Origin: Deinococcus sp. JMULE3
GTDB lineage: Bacteria; Deinococcota; Deinococci; Deinococcales; Deinococcaceae
NCBI RefSeq assembly: GCF_013337115.1
Contig: NZ_SGWE01000004.1
Location: 1,641,001 to 1,705,000, forward strand
Direction of reading: 5' to 3'
Length of the DNA stretch: 64,000 nt
Positions 18,065 through 27,722 of the stretch are shown in pieces (the first letter of the stretch is position 1; every line of letters begins with the position of its first letter). A program made the translations under genes and the position numbers. The notes beneath the pieces are model-generated. The model made no database searches. It was given only the letters and a program-made list of their open reading frames with translations, and was not told the DNA's origin.

Positions 18065-18991
18065 ATGACCCACGCCCCCCACCCGACTGATCACCTGCCC
18101 CACCTCCGTCCGTTCCGCGCGGCGGATGCCTCAGCCGTCGCCCGCCTCGTGACCGAGAGTGTGCGCGGCCACTGGACCTACACCCCAGCACAGTTCCGGG
18201 AGGCACAGCCCGGCACCCGCCCCACCCGTCTCGTCGCCGAGCAGGGCGGCTTGGTGGTCGCCACCGCGCGCCTCGCGCCGTTCGGCGAGGGCGTGCCGGA
18301 CGCGCTGCGGCTGGACGTCGCCGGGGACGGGGCATCGTTCACGCCGCTGCTGCTGGCGCAGCTGGCCGAGGCGCCCTCCGGCTTCCGGCGTGTGCTGGGC
18401 GTCACTCGCGAGGACTTCACCGAGCAGATGACCTTCTTCGCAGCCGCGGGCTTCCGGAACGCGTGGCAGTCCTGGGGCGCGCACCTCGACCTGCGCGCCT
18501 TCGACCCCGCGCCCTTCGAGGCGTTGCAGGAGCGACTGTTCCTCGCCGGTTACGAACCCGAACGCCTCAGTCCGGACGCACCGGACGCCGACTGGGACAC
18601 CCTCTACACCCTGTATCAGACCGGGGTGCGTGATCAGCCCCGCAACCCCACGACCACCCCCGATCCCCTCACGCGGGACAGTCTGCGCGACGTCATCCGG
18701 CGGGAGGAGGCCGCGTTCGTCACGCGCTGGCGCGGCCAGATCGTCGCCCTGACCCGCCTCACCCCACGCGGACACGAAGTGGACAGCGAGAGCAGCGTCA
18801 CCCACCCCGACCACCGCCGCAGGGGCATCATGACCGCCCTGAAAGCCCACGCGCTCACCTGGGCGCAGGGGGCGGGGCACATGCACGCCGGGACGGGCGG
18901 CACCGTCCTGAACCTCCCCATGCTGCGCGTGAACACCCGCCTGGGCTACCGCGTGGAACGCATGTGGATCACCTGGGAGAAGGAGCTCTGA
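18065..18991 (+). CDS. tandem GNAT acetyltransferase
   Basis: A 308-residue protein with two GNAT-like halves. The first (about 12-140) lacks a clear acetyl-CoA loop; the second (about 160-308) has VTHPDHRRRGIMTALKAHALTWA, a good Q/R-x2-G-x-G/A-type acetyl-CoA pyrophosphate loop, and ends with LPMLRVNTRLGYRVERMWITWEK. This layout resembles mycothiol-synthase-like and other tandem GNATs. Substrate unknown. ATG 18065 is used because upstream residues are Arg/His-rich and unlike a GNAT. The TGA stop is the target duplication of repeat copy C. Confidence 0.82.
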   Translation: MTHAPHPTDHLPHLRPFRAADASAVARLVTESVRGHWTYTPAQFREAQPGTRPTRLVAEQGGLVVATARLAPFGEGVPDALRLDVAGDGASFTPLLLAQLAEAPSGFRRVLGVTREDFTEQMTFFAAAGFRNAWQSWGAHLDLRAFDPAPFEALQERLFLAGYEPERLSPDAPDADWDTLYTLYQTGVRDQPRNPTTTPDPLTRDSLRDVIRREEAAFVTRWRGQIVALTRLTPRGHEVDSESSVTHPDHRRRGIMTALKAHALTWAQGAGHMHAGTGGTVLNLPMLRVNTRLGYRVERMWITWEKEL

Positions 18992-19125
18992 TACGGATTC
19001 CGTTTGTTTCGCTGACAATCCGGAACTTCACCGGATTGCCAGCTTCACTTCCGGAACCCGCCCTGCTCCTACTCGCATCCGCTCGGATTGAACGGCCTTT
19101 GCAGTCCATTCAATCGGAGTCCGTA
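18992..19125 (-). mobile_element. MITE-like structured repeat, copy C
   Basis: A 134-bp element in the opposite orientation to copy B, ends TACGGATTCCG and CGGAGTCCGTA. It is flanked by identical TGA on both sides (18989-18991, 19126-19128); the left TGA is the GNAT stop codon. Hairpin 2 here has CAATCCGG opposite CCGGATTG, differing from copies A and B by paired changes. Confidence 0.88.
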
Positions 19126-19217
19126 TGAGCCATGAGTTCTGAGGGCAAGCGACAGCCGGAGCGTCCACTCTTCTCCTCATAGCCCATGGCGCATAGCCGG
19201 GAGCCTCCCCCCTGCGC
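19126..19217. other. intergenic spacer with simple degenerate repeats
   Basis: About 90 bp after repeat C with words such as gagccatgag and cccatggcgcatagcc, similar to the spacer at 45843-45926. No terminator with a T run is evident. Confidence 0.4.
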
Positions 19218-20642
19218 TCAGTTCAGCATGCGGCCGCCGGTGCCGCCCTGCTGGGACAGGAGCGCCTCGGCCTTGCGCAGGTGCTCCTGCAACGTGACGT
19301 GCCAGTCGTCGCTGTCAGGCGTGTGGGCCAGCGCCTGCTGGGCGTGCGCGTATGCGGCGGCCGGGTCGGGGAAGCCCTGCTGGGCCATGACGTCGGCGGC
19401 CATCTGGTGCGCGGTGACCCAGTCGCGGCTCTCGGGCGCGGCCTCGCGCAGGACGCGGTAGTAGTGTTCGAGCGCCTCGTCCAGCTGGAAGTAGTCCAGC
19501 GCGACGCTGCCCAGCACGAGGCTGGCGGGAATCACGGCGCCCTGCGCGAGGGCCTGCTCGGCCTCCAGCTGCGCCTCCTGCAGGCGGCCCAGGCGGTAGT
19601 CGCACTCGGCGATGTCGGCCAGCACCTCCGGCTGGTAGGGGTACTCGGGGTCGGCCAGCACGGCTTCGAGTTTCTCGCGGGCGTCCACGGGGCGGTCGAG
19701 GTCCAGCAGGGCGACGCCCAGTTCGTGGTTCGCGTAGGGGCGGTCGGCTTCCGTGGCGAGCTTCAGGGCGTCCTCGAAGGCGTTCAGGGCGTCCTGCTGG
19801 CGGCCCAGGTGGGTCAGGACCTGACCGCGCACCAGGGCGACGCCGTAGCTGGGGTCGCCGTGCTGCGCTTCCAGGCGGGCGGCCTCGCGGATCATGTCGT
19901 GCGCGGCGTCCGGCTGGCCCAGGTTCAGCAGGGCCTGCGCGCGCAGGTAGTGCCACGTGGCGAGGTTCAGTCCGGCGTCCTCGGCGTCGTGCGGGCCGGG
20001 GCGGGTGGGGTACAGCAGGCGCGCCTGATCCAGGGTGTTCTTCGCGGCCTCGGGCTGCCCCAGTTGCAGTTGCAGCGCCGCCTGCTCCTGGAGCATCACG
20101 GCGCGGTTCAGGCCCTGCGCGAGGTGCGCGGCCTCGCCGTACAGGTTCGCGGCGTCGGCGGTCTGGCCCAGGCCCTCGTTCGCCTCGGCCTCCCAGGAGC
20201 GCAGGCGCCAGCGCAGGTGCACGGGCAGGTCGGACGCCGGGAGGTGGATGTCCAGCGCCGCCTGCCCCTCGTCCATCAGGACCAGGGCGCACAGCGCGTG
20301 GAAGCGGGCCAGCGGGTCGGTCGCCTCGCGGACGGCGGCACTGGGCGGGGCGGCGTCGGGGCCGCGGGTGCGGGCGTCGAGTTCCGCCATGAGCGCCTGG
20401 TACAGGGCGTCCTCGCGCAGGCTGGGGTCGATGGTGCGGGCCTCGCGCAGCGCGGCGCCCAGGTCGGTGGTGGCAGCGTCGCCGTACAGGGCGTGCAGGC
20501 TGCCGAGCAGGAGGGTCAGGCGGGCGCGTTCGGGGCGGTGGGCTTCGCGCATGGCGGCGTCCAGCACGCCGAAGGCCTGCTCGTAGTCGCCGCCGGCGAG
20601 CGCCTCGCACACTTGCTGCCAGGTGGTGGCCACGTCAATCAT
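19218..20642 (-). CDS. tetratricopeptide repeat protein
   Basis: A 474-residue all-helical cytoplasmic protein. Several TPR-type units are visible, such as [46 protein letters not shown] and [20 protein letters not shown]. There is no signal peptide, membrane segment or catalytic domain. Probably a scaffold or a TPR domain of a regulator that lost its output domain; no partner can be inferred from neighbours. Confidence 0.82.
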   Translation of the reverse strand: MIDVATTWQQVCEALAGGDYEQAFGVLDAAMREAHRPERARLTLLLGSLHALYGDAATTDLGAALREARTIDPSLREDALYQALMAELDARTRGPDAAPPSAAVREATDPLARFHALCALVLMDEGQAALDIHLPASDLPVHLRWRLRSWEAEANEGLGQTADAANLYGEAAHLAQGLNRAVMLQEQAALQLQLGQPEAAKNTLDQARLLYPTRPGPHDAEDAGLNLATWHYLRAQALLNLGQPDAAHDMIREAARLEAQHGDPSYGVALVRGQVLTHLGRQQDALNAFEDALKLATEADRPYANHELGVALLDLDRPVDAREKLEAVLADPEYPYQPEVLADIAECDYRLGRLQEAQLEAEQALAQGAVIPASLVLGSVALDYFQLDEALEHYYRVLREAAPESRDWVTAHQMAADVMAQQGFPDPAAAYAHAQQALAHTPDSDDWHVTLQEHLRKAEALLSQQGGTGGRMLN

Positions 20643-20736
20643 TCCCCGTCAGGATACGGCACGCGCGCCCACAGGGGCGGACTGCCTGCACCTTTGGTCG
20701 CTTGCATGCCGCGCCCCTTCGGGGTGTCATGGGGGA

Positions 20737-21243
20737 ATGAGACGACGTGGAGCGTGGGGGACCGTGGCGGGCGGCGTGCTGGCATTGGGCCTTCTGGGAC
20801 TGGTGCTACTGGCGGCGCTGGGCGTGTGGGGCGTGTCGTGGTGGTCGGGCGCGCGGGCGCAGGTCGTGCCGTTCGCGGAGTTCCGGTCGTTGCTGGAGGC
20901 CGGGCAGGTGGAGCGGGTGGTCGTGCGGGGTGAGACGGCGACCGTGACGCTGAACCAGGGTTTGCCCGTGCGTGTGCTGACGCCGGGCGGCCCAGTGACA
21001 CGGGACGTGCGGGAGGTCCGGGTACGGGTCCCAGGTGAGCTGGCCACATCCGACACCACCCTGGTGTCGCTCATGCAGGAGCGGAATGTGGACCTGCGCT
21101 TCGAGCAGCCCACCCAGTGGCTGGGGATCCTGCTGAACTTCCTGCCGGTGCTGCTGCTGGTGGGCTGGACGGCGGCTGTGGCGGCGCTGCTGGTGGGGCT
21201 GGGGTGGTGGGCTGCGCGGCGCGTGAAGGTTGTCAATCCCTAA
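20737..21243 (+). CDS. FtsH N-terminal-domain-only paralogue
   Basis: A 168-residue protein with TM helices at about 9-33 and 131-160 and a periplasmic domain between. It matches the first ~130 residues of the ftsH product directly downstream: RSLLEAGQVERVVVRGETAT versus [20 protein letters not shown], and [19 protein letters not shown] versus [19 protein letters not shown]. It stops right after the second helix (ARRVKVVNP) and lacks the AAA+ and protease domains. Its reading frame is intact, so it looks selected rather than decayed. It may mix into FtsH hexamers or bind the same partners; this is inference. Confidence 0.8.
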   Translation: MRRRGAWGTVAGGVLALGLLGLVLLAALGVWGVSWWSGARAQVVPFAEFRSLLEAGQVERVVVRGETATVTLNQGLPVRVLTPGGPVTRDVREVRVRVPGELATSDTTLVSLMQERNVDLRFEQPTQWLGILLNFLPVLLLVGWTAAVAALLVGLGWWAARRVKVVNP

Positions 21244-21276
21244 AGCGCAGGTGTGCGGCGGGACAATTTCACACAC

Positions 21277-21297
21277 CTTGAGTCTGGTAGACTCAAC
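21277..21297. promoter_or_regulatory. HspR operator (HAIR element) upstream of ftsH
   Basis: CTTGAGT-N7-ACTCAAC matches the HAIR consensus CTTGAGT-N7-ACTCAAG in 13 of 14 positions. It lies 67 bp before the ftsH start and 34 bp after the FtsH-N paralogue stop, so ftsH should be repressed by HspR and induced by heat. Confidence 0.85.
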
Positions 21298-21363
21298 TTC
21301 AGCGGGGGCCTGCCCCCCACCTCGCCCCATTCACCCTCTTCTCTCCCTCCGGAGGACCTGTTC

Positions 21364-23229
<1,866 letters not shown>

Positions 23230-23249
23230 ACCCACAGCCTCACGCCACG

Positions 23250-23279
23250 AACCGCTCCCGGACCATCGGGGGCGGTTTT
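23250..23279 (+). terminator. ftsH terminator
   Basis: AACCGC pairs with GCGGTT, with an inner CCCG/CGGG extension, followed by TTT, 20 bases after the ftsH stop. Confidence 0.75.
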
Positions 23280-23690
23280 CCATGGCCTGGACAGAACTTG
23301 CGGCAGCGGTCACCCGACGACCTGAACCTGTTGAAGTGCAGTCGCCTCCTCCGGCCTACGCGGGACGCTCCCGTCCTCTCCCGGTGCGACAGCGTGAGCG
23401 GGAAGGCGAAGGGGACACCGGGGCAGCACCTGATACGGGATTCAAGTGATTCCAAAACATTCGGAGTCGCCCGGTGGCCCCCTCACCCTTCCGTCGCTTC
23501 GCTCCTCCCTCCCTCTCTGCTGCGCAGCTCTCTGAGTCCCACAGGGGGAGAGGGGACAACGGAAGGCAATCACGTTGGACGCAAGTCAATTTCATCCCGT
23601 ATGAATCCCGTCGGGCCTCTCCCCCACCCTGTCCCGGCAGCAGGGCGCCGCCCCCGGTGGTCGTCGGGGGCGGCGTGGATTCGGCGGTGG
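23280..23690. other. gene-free region with a second inverted-repeat element
   Basis: About 410 bp without a convincing gene. At 23435-23444 ACGGGATTCA is matched by its complement TGAATCCCGT at 23602-23611. Inside lie CCTTCCG/CGGAAGG arms and pyrimidine-rich tracts (ctccctccctctct, agggggagagggg). It resembles the MITE-like family in starting TACGG after TGA but has a different interior. Confidence 0.45.
23435..23611. repeat. putative second MITE-like element
   Basis: A 177-bp segment bounded by a perfect 10-bp inverted repeat (ACGGGATTCA / TGAATCCCGT) with an internal CCTTCCG/CGGAAGG stem. Left flank TGAT; no matching duplication on the right. Only one copy in the window, so mobility is inferred from form. 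Confidence 0.45.
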
Positions 23691-24332
23691 TCACATCAGG
23701 TTGATGTGCACTTCGTTGCCGTGCTGGTCCTCGGCGTCGATCAGGGGGCCGCGGTGGGGGCTGGCCTCAATCAGGAGGCGCAGGGCGTCGAGGGTGAAGC
23801 CCGCGCTTTCCAGCGCCGAGCGGCCGTGGGGGGGGATCAGGCGGTCGAGGTGCGGGGCGAGACTGACGGGGATGTTGGCGCTGTACTCGTCGCCGTGCTG
23901 GCTCTGGACGTGAATGTGCAGGATGCGGGCGCTGGGCGTGTGGGGCGTGTCGGGCTGGAAGCCGTGCAGTTCCCGGTCGATCTGACCGGTGATGTTCTCG
24001 ACCATGCTGTCGATTCCTCCGGTGATGCGGTCGACGAGGCCGTCGATGCCGCGGGTGCGCTGGGTGCCCATGACGAGCTGGGGGCGGCGGGGGGGCTGGG
24101 GCGGCGGGGGTGGGACGGGGCCGGGTTCGCGGACGCCGCGCAGCAGCATCAGGTGTTCGGCGACGTGGGCGGTGTCGAGTTCCTGGCGGGCCAGCAGCGC
24201 GGAGACGAATTCGCGGTCGCTGTCGGTCAGGGCGAGTTTGGGGCTCAGGGCGGCCATGAGCGGTCCGGCGTCTTCCAGGGTGAGTTTCCCGGCGCGGATC
24301 AGGTCGAGGATGCGGCGGATCTTCTCTTTCAT
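23691..24332 (-). CDS. hypothetical protein with SHOCT-like N-terminus
   Basis: A 213-residue soluble protein. Residues 4-28 (IRRILDLIRAGKLTLEDAGPL) form a short helical GKLT-EEA motif like SHOCT and related oligomerisation segments. A Pro-rich linker (74-84) leads to a helical IDGLVDRITGGIDSMVENI segment and a beta-rich end with ILHIHVQSQHGDEYSANI. It is the last gene of an operon with a DUF4097 protein that carries the same N-terminal motif. The start overlaps the preceding stop (ATGA). Function unknown. Confidence 0.7.
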   Translation of the reverse strand: MKEKIRRILDLIRAGKLTLEDAGPLMAALSPKLALTDSDREFVSALLARQELDTAHVAEHLMLLRGVREPGPVPPPPPQPPRRPQLVMGTQRTRGIDGLVDRITGGIDSMVENITGQIDRELHGFQPDTPHTPSARILHIHVQSQHGDEYSANIPVSLAPHLDRLIPPHGRSALESAGFTLDALRLLIEASPHRGPLIDAEDQHGNEVHINLM

Positions 24333-24526
24333 GGTCGGCCTCCGAGCAGGGCGCGCTGCATGCGGGCGCCGTGCGCTTCGGCATCCAGGGTGCGGCGCAG
24401 TTGCGTGCGGGCGTGCGCCTGGGTGGCGTCGGGGGTGAGGATCGCGCGCAGGTGGGTGAGCAGGCGCAGCCGGACGGCGCGCAGGCTGGGCAGGCTGGGC
24501 GCGGGTTGGACGTGCAGGGCGGTCAT
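24329..24526 (-). CDS. small basic hypothetical protein
   Basis: A 65-residue Arg/Leu/His-rich protein, mostly helical, with ATGA overlaps at both ends. It sits between the DUF4097 and SHOCT-like genes. No family recognised; the tight double overlap is the main support for it being translated. Confidence 0.6.
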   Translation of the reverse strand: MTALHVQPAPSLPSLRAVRLRLLTHLRAILTPDATQAHARTQLRRTLDAEAHGARMQRALLGGRP

Positions 24527-25398
24527 GCGGTCACGACCTTCAGGTTCCCGGCGGTGATCTGGCAGTGCAGGTGGGCGTCGCCGCCGCCGAGCTGGCCGGT
24601 GTGGTGGGTGTTCAGGAAGCCGCCGCTCTTGCCGGTGGGGAAGTCGGCCTTGAAGGAGCCGAGGGTGACGCGGGCGTCGATGTGGACGCTGCTGCCGGGC
24701 TGGAGGTGCAGTTTCGCATTCCCGGCGTTCACCTCGACGCGGTGGTTGCCGCCGCTGAGCGTCCCGGCCCAGGTGAGGTTGCCGCCGTTGACGCTGGCGT
24801 TCAGGGTGGCGGCGCCAGTCAGGGTGAGGTTCCCGCCGTTGACGGTGACGGTGCTGGGGCCGCTGAGTTCGGCGGCGTTCAGGTTCCCGCCGTTCACGTC
24901 GGCGTGGAGGCTGTGGGCGCGGCCCATGCGGACGTTGCCGCCGTTCACCTCGGCGCGCAGGCCCCCGGCGAGGTCGGGCAGGGTCAGGTTGCCGCCGCTG
25001 ATCTCGGCGTGGGTGTGGCCGGGCGTGAAGGGCAGGGTCAGGATGGCCTTGAGGTTCGGGACGTGCCCCTGCTGGCCGGGGAGGCGGGCGACCCGCCAGC
25101 CCTGCGGGGTGTGGTCGAGGCTCAGGTGCCCGTCGAGGTTCACGGCGAGGTGCGGCGCGCTCAGGGCGGCGTCGGTCAGGACGGTGAGGGTGTAGCCGCG
25201 GACGAGCAGGTGCAGGTCGCGGGTGGCGTCGGCCGGCGTGGTGCTGGGGACCAGGGTGCTGGTCGGCTGGGTCTGGGCGGTGGGGGTGTCCTGGGTGTCG
25301 TCCAGGAGTCCCTGGGCTTCCTCGGGGGTGAGTTTGCCTTCGGCCACCAGACGCTGGACATGGGCGTGGAACTCGCTTGCGGGGTGCTGGTCATTCAT
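24523..25398 (-). CDS. DUF4097 beta-strand-repeat protein with SHOCT-like N-terminus
   Basis: A 291-residue protein. Residues 8-32 (FHAHVQRLVAEGKLTPEEAQ) are the SHOCT-like helix. The rest is a beta-helix-like DUF4097 domain with strands marked by ISGGNLTLPDLAGG, VNGGNVRMG, VNGGNLNAAEL, VNGGNLTLTG and VNGGNLTWAG. There is no signal peptide or membrane segment, so it acts in the cytoplasm unless anchored by partners. DUF4097 proteins often sit with envelope-stress sensors (LiaX-like). The start has GGAGGG 4 bases upstream and a good promoter at 25417-25445. Confidence 0.82.
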   Translation of the reverse strand: MNDQHPASEFHAHVQRLVAEGKLTPEEAQGLLDDTQDTPTAQTQPTSTLVPSTTPADATRDLHLLVRGYTLTVLTDAALSAPHLAVNLDGHLSLDHTPQGWRVARLPGQQGHVPNLKAILTLPFTPGHTHAEISGGNLTLPDLAGGLRAEVNGGNVRMGRAHSLHADVNGGNLNAAELSGPSTVTVNGGNLTLTGAATLNASVNGGNLTWAGTLSGGNHRVEVNAGNAKLHLQPGSSVHIDARVTLGSFKADFPTGKSGGFLNTHHTGQLGGGDAHLHCQITAGNLKVVTA

Positions 25399-25416
25399 GC
25401 TGCCCTCCTGAGTCAC

Positions 25417-25445
25417 ATAGAAACATCAACTTTCTCTTTTGTCAA
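25417..25445 (-). promoter_or_regulatory. promoter of the DUF4097 operon
   Basis: On the reverse strand TTGACA (25445-25440), a 17-bp spacer and TTCTAT (25422-25417), in an A/T-rich island unusual for this window. The leader to ATG 25398 carries a Shine-Dalgarno, so this mRNA is not leaderless. Confidence 0.7.
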
Positions 25446-25635
25446 ATCGGACTTTCCATATAGTAAAAATCTATGTCGCCCAGCGGGAGGAGGAGGTCGC
25501 ATTTTTTTCGTTCTAGACGCATTCCTGCATCTTTTCTGGATCGAACACAGATCACGCAGTCAGGCAGAGCGGCAGGGTGAATCTCACTGATTGGAAATCT
25601 GTGCTTTACAGGAACTCAGGGGAGTCTCCGCGCCC
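25446..25635. other. A/T-rich divergent intergenic region
   Basis: About 190 bp with runs such as TATAGTAAAAATC and ATTTTTTTCG, clearly poorer in G+C than its surroundings. ACATAGA at 25415 and TCTATGT near 25490 form a spaced inverted pair. No gene recognised. Confidence 0.4.
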
Positions 25636-25641
25636 TATCCT
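25636..25641 (+). promoter_or_regulatory. -10 box of leaderless type, RNase II-like gene
   Basis: TATCCT ends 7 bases before ATG 25649 with no ribosome site between. Confidence 0.5.
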
Positions 25642-25648
25642 CTGGGGC

Positions 25649-27037
25649 ATGACCCTGCCCGACCTCACGCCCGCGCAGCGCACCGAGCTGGAACTGCTCG
25701 CCCGCGGCAAACAGGACAAGAGCCGCACCATGCGCGACCTGAAGCAACCCGAGACACCCGAGGCCGCGCACGCGCTGCTGCTGCGCGCCGGGCTGTGGAC
25801 CGACGCCCGCACGCCCTACGCCGACCGGCTGGGCGCCGCCCTGAATCCCGTGACGCTGGACGTGCCGCCCTTCGCGCCCGAACAGCGGCTGGACCTGACG
25901 CACCTGGACGTGTACGCCATCGACGACGAGGGCAACCGCGACCCGGACGACGCCGTGGGCATCGAGGCGCTGCCCGGCGGCCTGACCCGACTGTGGGTAC
26001 ACGTCGCGGACGTGGCCGCGCTGGCCCCCGCCGACAGCCCGCTGGACCTGGAAGCCCGCGCGCGCGGCGCGACCCTGTACCTGCCGGACCGCACGATCGG
26101 CATGCTGCCCGACGCGCTGGTCGAGCAGGCGGGCCTGGGCCTGCACGACACCAGCCCCGCGCTGAGCATCAGCCTGGATCTGGACGAGGACGGCAACGCC
26201 GACGCCGTGGACGTGCAGCTGACCACCGTGCGCGTGCAGCGCCTGACGTACACGCAGGCGCAGGAGCGGCTGGACGCAGGTCAGGAGCCGTTCGTGAGGC
26301 TGGCCCGGCTGGCCGCCGCGAGCCGCGAGCTGCGCGTGCAGGAGGGCGCGCTGAGCATCGACCTGCCCGAGGTCCGCGTGAAGGCCGACGAGGCGGGCGC
26401 GACCGTCACGCCCCTGCCCAAGCCGGAGATGCGGCTGGTGGTGCAGGAATGCATGACGCTGGCCGGGTGGGGCGCCGCGATCTACGCGGACGACCACTCG
26501 ATCGCCCTGCCGTTCGCGACGCAGGACCCGCCCCACCGCGAGGTGCGCGGCGACACGCTGCCCGCGCAGTGGGCGCGGCGGCGCACGCTGGCCCGCACCC
26601 GCTTCCAGCCCGCGCCGGGACCGCACGCGGGCATGGGCCTGGACCTGTACACGCAGGCGACCAGCCCGATGCGCCGCTACCTGGATCTGGTCGTGCATCA
26701 GCAGTTGCGCGCCCATCTGGCCGGGCAGGACGGCCTGAGCGGCAAGGAGGTCGCGGCGCGCGTGGCGCAGGCGCAGATGAACGCCGACGCCACCCGGCAG
26801 GCCGAACGCCTGAGCCGACGCCACCACACCCTGCGCTTCATCGCCGCGCAGCCCGAGCGGGAATGGGAGGCGGTCGTGGTGGACCGCCGGGGGCCGCAGG
26901 CGACGCTGCTGATCCCGGATCTGGCCTTCGACCTGCCGCTGAGTACGCCCGCCGCGCCGGGGACGACCCTGCGCGTGGTGCTGGGGGACGTGAACCTGCC
27001 GAACCTGACGCTGCGCGCGCGGGTGCTGACGACCTGA
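25649..27037 (+). CDS. RNase II-family exoribonuclease, short form
   Basis: A 462-residue 3'-5' exoribonuclease. The RNB active site has Asp92, Asp98, Asp100 and Asp101 in AIDDEGNRDPDDAV, and the later YTQATSPMRRYLDLVVHQQL holds the conserved Arg. The cold-shock domains of E. coli RNase II are absent; instead the first ~50 residues form a helical, winged-helix-like segment. This matches the domain plan reported for the D. radiodurans DR0020 enzyme. A short beta-rich C-terminus replaces the full S1 domain. Confidence 0.88.
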   Translation: MTLPDLTPAQRTELELLARGKQDKSRTMRDLKQPETPEAAHALLLRAGLWTDARTPYADRLGAALNPVTLDVPPFAPEQRLDLTHLDVYAIDDEGNRDPDDAVGIEALPGGLTRLWVHVADVAALAPADSPLDLEARARGATLYLPDRTIGMLPDALVEQAGLGLHDTSPALSISLDLDEDGNADAVDVQLTTVRVQRLTYTQAQERLDAGQEPFVRLARLAAASRELRVQEGALSIDLPEVRVKADEAGATVTPLPKPEMRLVVQECMTLAGWGAAIYADDHSIALPFATQDPPHREVRGDTLPAQWARRRTLARTRFQPAPGPHAGMGLDLYTQATSPMRRYLDLVVHQQLRAHLAGQDGLSGKEVAARVAQAQMNADATRQAERLSRRHHTLRFIAAQPEREWEAVVVDRRGPQATLLIPDLAFDLPLSTPAAPGTTLRVVLGDVNLPNLTLRARVLTT

Positions 27038-27188
27038 ACGGTGGGGGACGCAGGGCACCTGCGCGTCCCCCGCGCATGCATAAAATCCCAGCCGTAAAAT
27101 TAGCAAATAACGAAAAGCAGCGTGACAGACGCACAATCTGCTTCCCGAAACCTGATTCATCTTTCATTCATCCACTGCCCGGCGTGAC
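27038..27188. other. intergenic region after the RNase II-like gene
   Basis: About 150 bp, A/T-rich in the middle (GCATGCATAAAATCCC, AAAATTAGCAAATAACG). It starts with a GGGGGACGCAG / CGCGTCCCC hairpin near 27042-27071 that may terminate the upstream transcript. The rest probably holds the promoter of the gene at 27202. Confidence 0.45.
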
Positions 27189-27201
27189 TACACTGCCAGT
27201 C

Positions 27202-27471
27202 ATGTCCGCCGCGAGCACCCTCCCCTGCGACATCGTGTCCCTCCGCATGAGCCACTGCCGGGCCGAACACGCCGCGCGTGAAGCGCAGTACCACCTCGCC
27301 GTGCTGCACTACCGCACCTGCCTGGAAGCCGCCGAACGCCGCGAGGACTGCCGCGCCGTGGAGTTCTTCGCGCTGAAACTCGCCGGGTGCTACGACCAGA
27401 TGGGCCTGAATGCCAAGGCCGCCAGCTTCCGCGCCCTGGCGGGCAGCGGCGACGCCCCCCTGCTCGGCTGA
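27202..27471 (+). CDS. small hypothetical protein, TPR-like
   Basis: An 89-residue helical protein with four cysteines (C9, C19, C40, C50 region) and a pattern like two or three TPR helices: YHLAVLHYRTCLEAAERRED then FFALKLAGCYDQMGLNAKAAS. TACACT ends 7 bases before the ATG, a leaderless-type promoter that fixes this start. Its TGA stop is the target duplication of repeat copy D. Confidence 0.65.
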   Translation: MSAASTLPCDIVSLRMSHCRAEHAAREAQYHLAVLHYRTCLEAAERREDCRAVEFFALKLAGCYDQMGLNAKAASFRALAGSGDAPLLG

Positions 27472-27625
27472 TACAGACTCCGGTTGGAAGGTGTGCAACA
27501 TCTTCCAACCCGAGCGGACGCGACTCGTAGAGCTGCGGAGCAGAGTAGGAGTAAAACGGGTTCCGGGCGTGGAGTTGGCAGGTCGGTGGTGTTCCGATCT
27601 GTCAACGAAACAGACGGAACCCGTA
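27472..27625 (+). mobile_element. MITE-like structured repeat, copy D (long variant)
   Basis: A 154-bp element, about 20 bp longer than the others owing to extra sequence between the two hairpins. Ends TACAGACTCCG and CGGAACCCGTA. Hairpin 1 has GGTTGGAAG opposite CTTCCAACC and hairpin 2 CAGGTCGG opposite CCGATCTG. Left flank is the TGA stop codon at 27469-27471; right flank AGA, two of three bases matching. Confidence 0.85.
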
Positions 27626-27722
27626 AGAGCCGCCCCCCCAACCGACCGCCGCGCCCCGGACCTCAAGGTTCACAGGGCGCGGCGGTCAGTTCCCCCTCAG
27701 CTTCACGCGGCACACTCGGCGC

